A stretch of 6,295 nucleotides of DNA from an uncultured Lachnospiraceae bacterium. GTDB lineage: Bacteria; Bacillota; Clostridia; Lachnospirales; Lachnospiraceae. The translations under genes and the position numbers were made by a program. The stretch spans positions 1 through 6,295 of the forward strand of contig CAMNWW010000133.1 of assembly GCA_946566415.1 (NCBI GenBank), written 5' to 3'. Positions 1-5,198 of the stretch are shown piece by piece (position 1 is the first letter of the stretch; each line of letters begins with the position of its first letter). The notes under the pieces are model-generated. The model saw only the letters and a list, made by a program, of their open reading frames with translations, ran no database searches and was not told the DNA's origin.

Positions 1-255
1 ATCCGGGGTGAATACGGCGATGGCGCGCAGAGAAAGTCTCTGTTGGGGAAACGGTATGAGGAGGTACAAAAGGAAGTAAACCAAAAGCTCACCGGCGCTG
101 CATCTTCCCAGGCGCAGTATTATACGATAAAGGCTGGCGATACTCTCTCGGGCATCGCAAAGAAATATGGTACGACAAGCGCGAAACTGGCGCAGCTAAA
201 CGGAATACGAGATACAAATAAAATTTACGCCGGTACCAAAATACGGATAAAATAG
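1..255 (+). CDS. 3' end of a cell-wall hydrolase-type protein: CW_7-like repeat plus C-terminal LysM domain (5' end outside window)
   Basis: The frame is open from the first base and ends in TAG at 253-255, giving 84 residues of a longer protein. Residues 1-29 (IRGEYGDGAQRK, then LGKRYEEVQKEVN) match the pattern of the CW_7/Cpl-7-type wall-binding repeat found in GH25 lysozymes and phage or clostridial endolysins. A short Ala/Ser/Gln linker (about 31-39) leads to one LysM domain at about 40-84 (YYTIKAGDTLSGIAKKYGTT, then LAQLNGI and the terminal YAGTKIRIK). LysM binds the N-acetylglucosamine-containing backbone of peptidoglycan. The catalytic domain would lie upstream, so lysozyme, amidase or peptidase cannot be distinguished. 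A TTG at 43 could be read as a start, but it would cut the CW_7 repeat in half, so I treat the gene as continuing off the left edge. No terminator is visible in the 36 bases before fchA. Domain assignment is firm for LysM and fair for CW_7. Confidence 0.85.
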   Translation: MRGEYGDGAQRKSLLGKRYEEVQKEVNQKLTGAASSQAQYYTIKAGDTLSGIAKKYGTTSAKLAQLNGIRDTNKIYAGTKIRIK

Positions 256-291
256 ATAGAATAATACAGAATACAGTAGGAGGAAAAAGCG

Positions 292-918
292 ATGATGCTG
301 GAGAAAAAAACAACAGAGTTTCTGGAAGAACTCTCATCAGGGGCGGCGGTGCCCGGGGGAGGAGGCGCCTCGGCAGCGGTGGGCGCGTTCGCGGCGGCGC
401 TGGGAATGATGGTCACGAATCTGACCATCGGGAAGAAAAAATATGCGGATGTAGAAGAGGAGGTCAGGAAGATCCGGGATGAACTTGCAGCGCTGCAGGA
501 TGACCTGGTACTTCTGACAGACCGGGATGCGGCGGCGTTTGAACCGCTGTCGAAGGCCTACGGACTTCCCAAGGAAACTGAGGAACAAAGAGAGGAAAAA
601 GAACGCATTATGGAGCAGGCGCTCCTTACGGCCAGCGAAGTGCCGATGAAGATCATGGAGACGACGCTTAAAGTGATGCATCAGCTCAGGATTTTGGGCG
701 AGAAAGGAAGCCGTCTGGCAGTGAGCGACGTAGGAGTAGGACTGCTTTTTGCCCAGGCGGCGCTGGAAGGAGCATCCCTTAATGTGTTCATTAATACAAA
801 GATGATGAAGAATAGGAAGCAGGCAGATGAGATGAACGCACGGACGGAAGAGATGATAGAGAAGGGACGCAGGCTGAAAGAAGAAGCGTATGCAGGCGTA
901 ATGGAAAAAATTAAGTAG
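292..918 (+). CDS. fchA: Methenyltetrahydrofolate cyclohydrolase / formiminotetrahydrofolate cyclodeaminase family protein (FchA)
   Basis: A 208-residue protein of the FTCD_C (cyclodeaminase/cyclohydrolase) family, cytosolic and mostly helical, with the usual length for the stand-alone form. The N-terminal signature is clear: LSSGAAVPGGGGASAAVGAF at about residues 16-35, followed by an Ala-rich helix, then MVTNLTIGKKKY at about 41-52, the folate-site segment of the family. Members either hydrolyse 5,10-methenyl-THF to 10-formyl-THF or release ammonia from formimino-THF. Sequence alone does not fully separate these. The immediate neighbour folD, and the apparent loss of cyclohydrolase residues in that FolD, favour the cyclohydrolase role seen in acetogens and other clostridia; this is inference. 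An AGGAGG at 278-283 sits 8 bases before the ATG at 292; a second ATG at 295 is an alternative. It lies 26 bases upstream of folD and probably shares its transcript. No histidine-degradation gene is in view. Confidence 0.9.
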   Translation: MMLEKKTTEFLEELSSGAAVPGGGGASAAVGAFAAALGMMVTNLTIGKKKYADVEEEVRKIRDELAALQDDLVLLTDRDAAAFEPLSKAYGLPKETEEQREEKERIMEQALLTASEVPMKIMETTLKVMHQLRILGEKGSRLAVSDVGVGLLFAQAALEGASLNVFINTKMMKNRKQADEMNARTEEMIEKGRRLKEEAYAGVMEKIK

Positions 919-944
919 AGTACCGAAAGAGGAGGCGATAGGAT

Positions 945-1832
945 ATGACAACCCTTATGATGGGAAATGATGTGGCGAAAGCTATGAAGGAAAGTCTCGT
1001 TCAGGAAGTGGAGGCGCTGAAGGCAAAGGGGATTACCCCATGCCTTGCGGTCATCCGGGTGGGAGAAAGACCCGACGATCTGGCCTATGAGCGGGGAGCC
1101 AAAAAAAGGATGGAGCTTGTGGGGATCGAATGCAGGGCGATAGAGCTTCCTGAGGACATTTCCCAGAAAGAGCTGGAAGAGGAGATACAAAAAGCAAACG
1201 ATGATACAACGATTCATGGGATACTGATGTTCTCACCGCTTCCAGAGACACTCAATGAGGAAAAAGTGCGGTCGATGATCCATCCGTTTAAGGATGTGGA
1301 CGGTATGAATCCGGTCAATGCGGCAAAGGTATTTTCCGGGGATCCGTCTGGGTTTGCCCCATGTACTCCAAAAGCAGTGCTTACTATGCTGGATTACTAC
1401 GGTATAGAGCTGGAAGGAAAACGTGTGGTTGTCATAGGAAGGAGTAAGGTGGTCGGAAGACCTCTTGCCATGCTTCTTTTGGCTAGGAACGCGACTGTTA
1501 CGATCTGCCATACCCGTACAAAGGAATTGGAAAAGACATGCAGGCAGGCCGAGATCCTTGTCGCGGCGGCAGGGAAGGCGAGGATGGTCACCAAAGATAT
1601 GATAGGAGAGTCGGCAGTAGTGGTAGATGTGGGCATCAATGTAGACGCGGACGGAAATCTCTGCGGGGACGTGGATTTTGAGGAAGCGAAGCAGAAAGCC
1701 TCTTACATCAGCCCGGTGCCGAAAGGCGTGGGAAGCGTGACAACCTCTGTTCTGGCGGAACATGTTGTACGCGGTGCAAAATATTTCCACCTGTGCGGTT
1801 GCGATTCACAGCAGGTTTTGCGAATTTTGTAG
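945..1832 (+). CDS. folD: Methylenetetrahydrofolate dehydrogenase (FolD family), probably lacking cyclohydrolase activity
   Basis: A 295-residue FolD-family cytosolic enzyme that oxidises 5,10-methylene-THF to 5,10-methenyl-THF with NAD(P)+. Visible motifs are VGERPDDLAYERGAKK (39-54), HGILMFSPLP (91-100), KDVDGMNPVN (116-125, with the conserved Asp at 119), PCTPKAV (139-145), the dinucleotide-binding GRSKVVGRPLA (165-175) and PVPKGVGSVT (257-266). In the bifunctional family the first motif is Y-x3-K, and that Lys drives the cyclohydrolase step. Here the aligned residue is Ala52. The Gln normally found in GILVQLPLP is Phe96. Both changes point to a monofunctional dehydrogenase partnered by FchA. 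Start: ATG at 945 with AGGAGG at 930-935, 9 bases away. The family usually ends soon after SVLAEHVVRGA; here some 17 extra residues (YFHLCGCDSQQVL and on) are encoded by an inverted repeat that overlaps the stop, so the native C-terminus may have been replaced. Confidence 0.94.
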   Translation: MTTLMMGNDVAKAMKESLVQEVEALKAKGITPCLAVIRVGERPDDLAYERGAKKRMELVGIECRAIELPEDISQKELEEEIQKANDDTTIHGILMFSPLPETLNEEKVRSMIHPFKDVDGMNPVNAAKVFSGDPSGFAPCTPKAVLTMLDYYGIELEGKRVVVIGRSKVVGRPLAMLLLARNATVTICHTRTKELEKTCRQAEILVAAAGKARMVTKDMIGESAVVVDVGINVDADGNLCGDVDFEEAKQKASYISPVPKGVGSVTTSVLAEHVVRGAKYFHLCGCDSQQVLRIL

Positions 1833-1854
1833 GGTGTGCTGCCGTGAATCGCAA
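1799..1854. repeat. Long imperfect inverted repeat overlapping the folD stop codon
   Basis: The left arm TTGCGATTCACAGCAG (1799-1814) and right arm CTGCCGTGAATCGCAA (1839-1854) are reverse complements over 16 bases with one mismatch, which becomes a G-U wobble in one strand of RNA. The 24-base loop (1815-1838) holds the folD TAG (1830-1832) and another TTGCGAA block related to the arm sequence. The stem has no U-tract directly after it, so it is not a standard terminator by itself. It could be a dispersed palindromic (REP/MITE-like) unit, an mRNA 3' stabiliser, or part of a double-hairpin 3' end together with the next hairpin. The symmetry is seen directly; the role is inference. Confidence 0.8.
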
Positions 1855-1860
1855 TTTCGC

Positions 1861-1891
1861 AGAAAGAAAGGGACGGCACAGCCGCCCCTTT
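1861..1891 (-). terminator. Intrinsic terminator of the XRE regulator gene, possibly also stopping folD transcription
   Basis: An 11-bp stem pairs 1867-1877 with 1881-1891 around a 3-base loop (1878-1880). Read on the minus strand, the only non-Watson-Crick position (1873/1885) is a G-U pair, and the hairpin is followed by a CTTTCTTTCT tract, directly after the regulator's stop at 1894-1896. Read on the plus strand, that position is A-C and only a weak T run follows, so the element fits the minus-strand gene best, although it may act in both directions between the convergent genes. Confidence 0.8.
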
Positions 1892-1893
1892 AC

Positions 1894-2238
1894 CTATTCG
1901 ACATTCCTGACAGGGATTTCCTTAATAAGATTACGGATATTATCCCGGATCAGCCGTTTATAATTTGCCGGAAGCGGACGGATAATATCAATGATTTCTG
2001 CATCCAGAGCATCACAAAACTCTGGCTCCTCCTCCAGATAATCACATATCAGATAGTCAAAACGAACATTCAGCGCTTCTGAAAAATGGAGCATAGAAGA
2101 AAATGAAGTCGTCTGGGTCCCGTTTTCAATCCGGCTGATCGTAGTTTCGTCAAGATTCAGTTTTTCAGCAAGCGCCGCTTGCGTAAGTCCGGCATTTTTC
2201 CGTGCCTGCCGCACACGCAGTCCAAAATAATTATCCAT
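1894..2238 (-). CDS. XRE/Cro-CI family helix-turn-helix transcriptional regulator
   Basis: A 114-residue protein with an N-terminal HTH_3 domain: FGLRVRQARKNAGLTQAALA at residues 5-24, a recognition helix region LDETTISRIENG at 29-40, and a third helix pair to about residue 62 (SMLHFSEALNVRFDYLI). The C-terminal part (about 66-114) starts acidic (DYLEEEPEFCDALDAE) and then becomes helical and basic (LPANYKRLIRDNIRNLIKE), likely for dimerisation. No ligand or peptidase domain is present. A start further upstream at 2301 is possible, but the ATG at 2236-2238 is preferred because AGGAG (plus-strand positions 2249-2253) lies about 10 bases before it and the protein then begins right at the HTH. 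It converges on folD and diverges from the small ORF at 2370. Such regulators often act on their own promoter or the divergent gene, but no operator is obvious and its target is unknown. Confidence 0.9.
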   Translation of the reverse strand: MDNYFGLRVRQARKNAGLTQAALAEKLNLDETTISRIENGTQTTSFSSMLHFSEALNVRFDYLICDYLEEEPEFCDALDAEIIDIIRPLPANYKRLIRDNIRNLIKEIPVRNVE

Positions 2239-2303
2239 AGTACGATCTCTCCTGAAAACAGTGTACATATCTGCCTGTAAAAATAGAATGGCGAAAAACA
2301 CAG

Positions 2304-2309
2304 ATTATA
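2304..2309 (-). promoter_or_regulatory. Candidate -10 element for the XRE regulator
   Basis: The minus strand reads a perfect TATAAT here, 65 bases before the regulator start, inside the very AT-rich divergent intergenic region (2239-2369). No good -35 hexamer is found at 16-18 bases spacing, so this is only a candidate. A plus-strand promoter for the small ORF at 2370 should lie in the same region, but I could not pick one with confidence. Confidence 0.3.
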
Positions 2310-2369
2310 TTTATAAATTCGCAATTTTTATTAAAAAAGAATGATAAAAAAGGAAAGAAAGGAATCAAT

Positions 2370-2562
2370 ATGTGGAGAAATATAAGCCTGGGTGTGGAAA
2401 TGATACGAGATATAGTGTAAGGGAATCCTCCTGTCCGTCGCAAAAGATGCCGGAGCAGGGACCGCAATTGTTCTGGGAGGTCCGGGCGCGGTTCTTCTGT
2501 TGTCGCCGGTCATTGTCGGTGAGATGGACAAATATATCGAAAATCTGGATGCAAGGGAGTGA
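2370..2562 (+). pseudogene. Small hydrophobic protein gene broken by a frameshift (unknown family)
   Basis: An ATG at 2370, preceded by AAAGGAA (2358-2364), opens 16 codons (MWRNISLGVEMIRDIV) ending at TAA 2418-2420. If one base is removed near 2416-2421, reading moves into the +1-shifted frame and continues (K)GILLSVAKDAGAGTAIVLGG, then PGAVLLLSPVIVG and EMDKYIENLDARE, to TGA at 2560-2562. The joined product would be about 63 residues: a short amphipathic start, a hydrophobic segment that could span or enter the membrane, and an acidic tail. The second part has no plausible start codon of its own and is closed upstream by TAG at 2413-2415, which is why I join the two. I do not recognise the family. 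It lies divergent from the XRE regulator, about 100 bases before dut. A sequencing error would give the same picture. Confidence 0.5.
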
Positions 2563-2647
2563 ATCGAGCGGCCGGATTTCATTGACGGCAAAAATCAGAG
2601 ATGGTAAGATGGAAAAAGAGTGCAGGACACTGCAAGGGATAAAAAGC

Positions 2648-2653
2648 AAGGAG
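2648..2653 (+). promoter_or_regulatory. Ribosome binding site that fixes the dut start
   Basis: AAGGAG sits 9 bases before the ATG at 2663. The same frame is open for another 97 codons upstream, so this site is the main reason to place the start here rather than at 2372. Confidence 0.8.
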
Positions 2654-2662
2654 AGACATAAG

Positions 2663-3184
2663 ATGAAGAGAATCGCAAAATTTTATAAGGTAAGTACAGA
2701 ACAGTTCACAGAGGCATGGAAAGATACATTCGGTCCTAGAAACACGGAGGAAGAGGTCAGAAAAATATATGAGGAAATTCAGCTTCCTGTGCGGGCTACA
2801 GCCGGGAGCGCAGGATATGATTTCTGCGCGCCGGATGATTTCACCCTCGCGCCGGGGGAGACGGTTAAGATTCCTACGGGGATTCGTGTCAGGATGGATG
2901 AAAACTGGGTGCTGAAATGTTATCCCAGGAGCGGGCTTGGGTTCAAGTACCGCCTGCAACTGAATAATACAGTAGGGATCATTGACAGTGATTACTATTA
3001 TTCAGATAATGAAGGCCATATTTTTGTGAAGGTGACAAACGACACGAAGGAAGGAAAGACAGTGGAATTAAAGAAAGGCGCCGGATTTATGCAGGGAATA
3101 TTCGTAGAGTACGGCATTACAGAGGACGACGAGGTAAAAGGAATCCGCAACGGCGGATTTGGCAGCACTTCAAGGAGCGTCTAA
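2663..3184 (+). CDS. dut: dUTP diphosphatase (trimeric dUTPase family)
   Basis: A 173-residue cytosolic enzyme of the homotrimeric dUTPase fold, hydrolysing dUTP to dUMP and pyrophosphate and so keeping uracil out of DNA while supplying dTMP synthesis. All five family motifs are present in order: AGSAGYDF (47-54), PRSGLGFKY (from 88), VGIIDSDY (from 104, with the catalytic Asp of the IDSDY motif), a motif-4 equivalent GAGFMQGIF (139-147) and a C-terminal RNGGFGSTS (162-170) that closes over the substrate. Two features differ from the textbook form: motif 3 carries about five extra residues (YYYSDNEGHI in place of the short Y-R-G-E-I turn), and motif 4 lacks the usual Arg. The first about 45 residues form an extra N-terminal stretch. 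The ATG at 2663 follows AAGGAG (2648-2653) by 9 bases. The frame is open further upstream to 2372, but that part overlaps the small broken gene and does not resemble protein. Confidence 0.92.
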   Translation: MKRIAKFYKVSTEQFTEAWKDTFGPRNTEEEVRKIYEEIQLPVRATAGSAGYDFCAPDDFTLAPGETVKIPTGIRVRMDENWVLKCYPRSGLGFKYRLQLNNTVGIIDSDYYYSDNEGHIFVKVTNDTKEGKTVELKKGAGFMQGIFVEYGITEDDEVKGIRNGGFGSTSRSV

Positions 3185-3312
3185 AAGACAGGAATATTTC
3201 CAAGACGTATAGGGTATGCTATCTTCATATGAGAATGAGGCGGCCGCGGCAAGGTGATCTTCTTACACTTCATCTTTAAAAAGCGGGAGCCTTTGGACGG
3301 AGGAATCAGCGT
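3185..3312. other. Intergenic stretch between dut and the spoVAF-like gene
   Basis: These 128 bases hold the ribosome site of the downstream gene (3298-3303), a weak 4-bp hairpin (GGAATATTTCC, 3191-3201) with no U-tract, and a GC-rich GCGGCCGC block near 3240-3247. I find no convincing terminator for dut and no clear sigma-A or sigma-G promoter. Confidence 0.5.
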
Positions 3313-4671
3313 ATGGAGAAGCAGACGATCAGCAAAAATCTGGAGGATAACGTACAATATCTCAAAAGCGTGCTCCCGGTGGAGAAGAGTTTTGATATCA
3401 TACAAAGAGATATGGAAATCGGGGGAAGGAAGAGTTCCTTCTATTTTATAGACGGATTTACCAAGGATGAGTCGATGCTTAAGATTATGGATTCATTCTT
3501 TGGTATTGCGCCGGAGGATATGCCCAAGGACGGCACTGCCTTTGCGGCAAAATGCGTCCCCTATGTAGAGGTCGATATCCTGGGGGATTTTGACGCGATC
3601 TTAAAGAATATTCTTTCCGGGGTCACCTGCCTTTTTATTGACGGATATGAGACATGCGTCGCTATTGACTGCCGTACCTATCCGGCAAGGAGCGTGGGGG
3701 AGCCGGAAAAGGATAAATCCCTGCGAGGTTCAAGAGACGGGTTCGTGGAGACTATCGTCTTTAACACAGCTCTTCTCCGCAGGCGGCTAAGAGATGAGCA
3801 TCTTATCATGGAAATGGCGGAGATCGGAAAAAGCTCCCGTACAGACGTTGCTCTTTGCTATATGTCCGACCGGGTGGACGAGGAGCTGCTCACCAATATC
3901 AGGAACCGTTTGGAGGAGATCAAAGTCGGGGATCTGAGAATGAACCAACAAAGCCTTGCCGAGGCGCTGTATAAAAGGAAACAGTTCAACCCTTTTCCAA
4001 AATTCAAATATACGGAGCGCCCGGACACCGCGGCGGCATGTCTTCTGGAAGGAAAGGTCGTAATCTTGGTGGACAACTCTCCGTCTGCCATGATACTTCC
4101 CACATCGATCTTCGATATGATAGAGGAAGCGAACGACTATTATTTTCCGCCGGTCACAGGAATCTACCTGAAGGTATCGAGGGCGATCATCACAATCCTG
4201 ACGGTATTTCTTGCTCCGATATACCTTCTCTTTATGCAGAATCCGGAATGGCTTCCTAAGACGTTTGAGTTTATAAAGATACAGGAGACGGTGAACGTCC
4301 CTTTGATCTTCCAGATCCTGATTCTGGAACTGGCGATCGACGGGCTCAGGCTTGCAGCCTTGAACACGCCAAGTATGCTGAGCACGCCGCTCAGTGTGAT
4401 CGCTGGTATTGTGATGGGAGAATTTTCAGTAAAGTCGGGCTGGTTCAACAGTGAAATTATGCTGTATATGGCGTTTGTATCTGTGGCAAATTATACGCAG
4501 CCCAATTTTGAACTTGGATACGCCCTTAAATTCATGCGGCTGATTCTTTTGGTTCTGACCGCGATGTTCAACTGGATCGGATTTGCGGCAGGATGTGTCA
4601 TTGTGATTTTGTCCATCTGTATTAATAAGACATTATCAGGGCGGAATTACCTGAATGTGAAACTGAATTAA
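3313..4671 (+). CDS. spoVAF: SpoVAF-like spore germination membrane protein (GerA/SpoVAF family)
   Basis: A 452-residue protein of the GerAA/SpoVAF family. The soluble N-terminal half (about 1-280) shows the family core: DGFTKDESMLKIMDSFFGI, CVPYVEVDILGDFD, CRTYPARSVGEPE, then RGSRDGFVETIVFNTALLRR, SSRTDVALCYMSDRVDEELL, NPFPKFKYTERPDTAAA and a LEGKVVILVDNSPSAMILP segment. The RTYPARSVGEPE and DGFVETIVFNTALLRRR spellings resemble SpoVAF more than classical GerAA. The C-terminal half is membrane embedded, with hydrophobic stretches near residues 286-307, 329-347, 359-372, 383-396 and 406-438. In Bacillus, SpoVAF sits in the inner spore membrane and is linked to the SpoVA/Ger germination machinery. 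Here no spoVA genes are adjacent, so it is a solitary copy, and a divergent GerA-A subunit remains possible. CGGAGG at 3298-3303 precedes the ATG by 9 bases. Expression in the forespore is expected but no clear sigma-G site was found. Confidence 0.88.
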   Translation: MEKQTISKNLEDNVQYLKSVLPVEKSFDIIQRDMEIGGRKSSFYFIDGFTKDESMLKIMDSFFGIAPEDMPKDGTAFAAKCVPYVEVDILGDFDAILKNILSGVTCLFIDGYETCVAIDCRTYPARSVGEPEKDKSLRGSRDGFVETIVFNTALLRRRLRDEHLIMEMAEIGKSSRTDVALCYMSDRVDEELLTNIRNRLEEIKVGDLRMNQQSLAEALYKRKQFNPFPKFKYTERPDTAAACLLEGKVVILVDNSPSAMILPTSIFDMIEEANDYYFPPVTGIYLKVSRAIITILTVFLAPIYLLFMQNPEWLPKTFEFIKIQETVNVPLIFQILILELAIDGLRLAALNTPSMLSTPLSVIAGIVMGEFSVKSGWFNSEIMLYMAFVSVANYTQPNFELGYALKFMRLILLVLTAMFNWIGFAAGCVIVILSICINKTLSGRNYLNVKLN

Positions 4672-4676
4672 GATTT

Positions 4677-4710
4677 AGAAAGCGGAGGTAAAAGTCTCCG
4701 CTTTCTTTTT
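4677..4710 (+). terminator. Strong intrinsic terminator after the spoVAF-like gene
   Basis: A perfect 11-bp stem, AGAAAGCGGAG (4677-4687) with CTCCGCTTTCT (4696-4706), closes an 8-base loop, and the T-run continues to 4710. It begins 5 bases after the stop codon at 4669-4671, so it ends this transcript cleanly. Confidence 0.95.
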
Positions 4711-4721
4711 AGGTAGAATGA

Positions 4722-4923
4722 ATTCTGCTCACCCTTCTTTTAAGGATAGAGAAGCTTATTCGGGAATTGGGGAGGGATCAAAACATCCGCAGGATGATAC
4801 TATTTGGCAGCTCTTTGGAATTTCGCTGCAACAGTACAAGTGATTTTGATCTGAATTGTTATTATATTATGTTTAAGAAGAAAATAGAAAGCAGTCTTGC
4901 AGAAGTGGAAAGGGGGAGAGACA
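4722..4923 (+). pseudogene. Remnant of a MNT-type nucleotidyltransferase-domain protein
   Basis: The frame after TGA at 4719-4721 encodes a helical lead (LLRIEKLIRELGRDQNIRR) followed by MILFGSSLEFRCNSTSDFDL, the Pol-beta superfamily signature: GS in the first helix turn and an Asp-x-Asp metal-binding pair. Family members use these residues to transfer nucleotides, in some cases as the antitoxin or toxin half of MNT/HEPN pairs. Here the expected rest of the domain is missing: only about 20 further residues (ending in SSLAEVERG) follow, then the ribosome site and start of the next remnant begin in another frame, and the nucleotidyltransferase frame merely drifts to TAA at 4977-4979. There is no good start codon with a ribosome site; TTG at 4767 is the best available and would trim the lead helix. 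I read it as a decayed gene with an internal or 3' deletion. No HEPN partner is adjacent. Confidence 0.6.
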
Positions 4924-5049
4924 GTGAAGAGGGCGTTGCCGTCTATTTACACGGCCCAGACGTTTTGGAAAGACATTAAACTTAAGTATGCTATTTTGAT
5001 AGACGAATACGATGTATCCTTGAAGAATGCATATTTCAGGAATTTTTAA
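4924..5049 (+). pseudogene. Internally deleted remnant of an AAA-ATPase-like / PD-(D/E)XK family gene
   Basis: A GTG at 4924, with AAAGGGGGAG just upstream (about 4909-4918), opens 41 codons ending at TAA 5047-5049. The start, KRALPSIYTAQTF, resembles the usual N-terminus of AAA-ATPase-like (PF09820, DUF1703-associated) proteins, which commonly begin near M-K-(R)-x-L-P-I-G-I-Q-x-F. It then passes directly to YAILIDEYDVSLKNAYFRNF, the Walker-B-type segment typical of the same family (LIDEYDVPLxNAYFRGF). In intact members these blocks lie well apart, with the Walker A region between them, and the protein runs to some 500 residues with a nuclease-like C-terminus. So about the middle of the ATPase domain and everything after Walker B are gone. 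It overlaps the end of the nucleotidyltransferase frame in another register. Family recognition is from motif memory; the deletion is inferred from the short distance. Confidence 0.6.
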
Positions 5050-5198
5050 AAGGAGGGAACGGACGTCCAGACATTATGGTGAAAAGCCCCTCGCTCAGGG
5101 GGGGCGTTCGTACTGAAGAAAACTGTGATCTTTATAAAAATGAATAGATCATGTTTATCCGTGGGAAAATAAGTATTATTTTTTCTGGAGATAAGCAT
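5050..5198. other. Non-coding or decayed stretch before the tocopherol-cyclase-like gene
   Basis: This part holds an AGGAGG (5051-5056) without a well-spaced start codon, an 8-bp palindrome GGACGTCC (5061-5068), and a GC hairpin CCCCT/AGGGG (5087-5091 with 5097-5101). The hairpin has a T-run only when read on the minus strand (CTTTT after it), where no gene ends. A 23-codon ORF from ATG 5076 to TAG 5147 has no recognisable content. I did not find a clear promoter for the following gene. Confidence 0.45.
5187..5190 (+). promoter_or_regulatory. Ribosome binding site that fixes the tocopherol-cyclase-like start
   Basis: GGAG lies 8 bases before ATG 5199. The upstream in-frame ATG (5151) lacks such a site, which decides for the shorter protein starting MYNSFWGWYL. 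Confidence 0.7.

Noticed and set aside
337..1217. Long minus-strand open frames opposite fchA and the start of folD
   Set aside because: They overlap two well-supported plus-strand genes, have no ribosome sites and give Cys/His/Phe-rich sequence typical of reverse-frame shadows.
1762..2082. Plus-strand open frame crossing the end of folD and antisense to the XRE gene
   Set aside because: It overlaps both in conflicting registers, covers the terminator hairpin and shows no family motif.
2239..2301. Longer N-terminus for the XRE regulator
   Set aside because: It would put 21 extra hydrophobic and basic residues before the HTH and would place the AGGAG site inside the coding region.
2372..2662. 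Upstream in-frame extension of dut from a GTG
   Set aside because: The extension would add 97 residues of non-protein-like sequence, conflicts with the small broken ORF, and ignores the good ribosome site before ATG 2663.
4038..4259. Plus-strand ORF inside the spoVAF-like gene
   Set aside because: It is an alternative frame of a strongly recognised membrane protein gene with no independent support.
4722..5049. A working MNT/HEPN toxin-antitoxin pair
   Set aside because: The nucleotidyltransferase domain is incomplete and the next reading frame matches an AAA-ATPase-like fragment, not a HEPN protein.
5087..5101. GC-rich hairpin CCCCT/AGGGG considered as a terminator
   Set aside because: It has no T-run on the plus strand; the T-run on the minus side serves no visible gene.
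5076..5147. 23-codon ORF after the AAA-ATPase remnant
   Set aside because: The AGGAGG is about 19 bases upstream, too far for initiation, and the peptide has no recognisable content.
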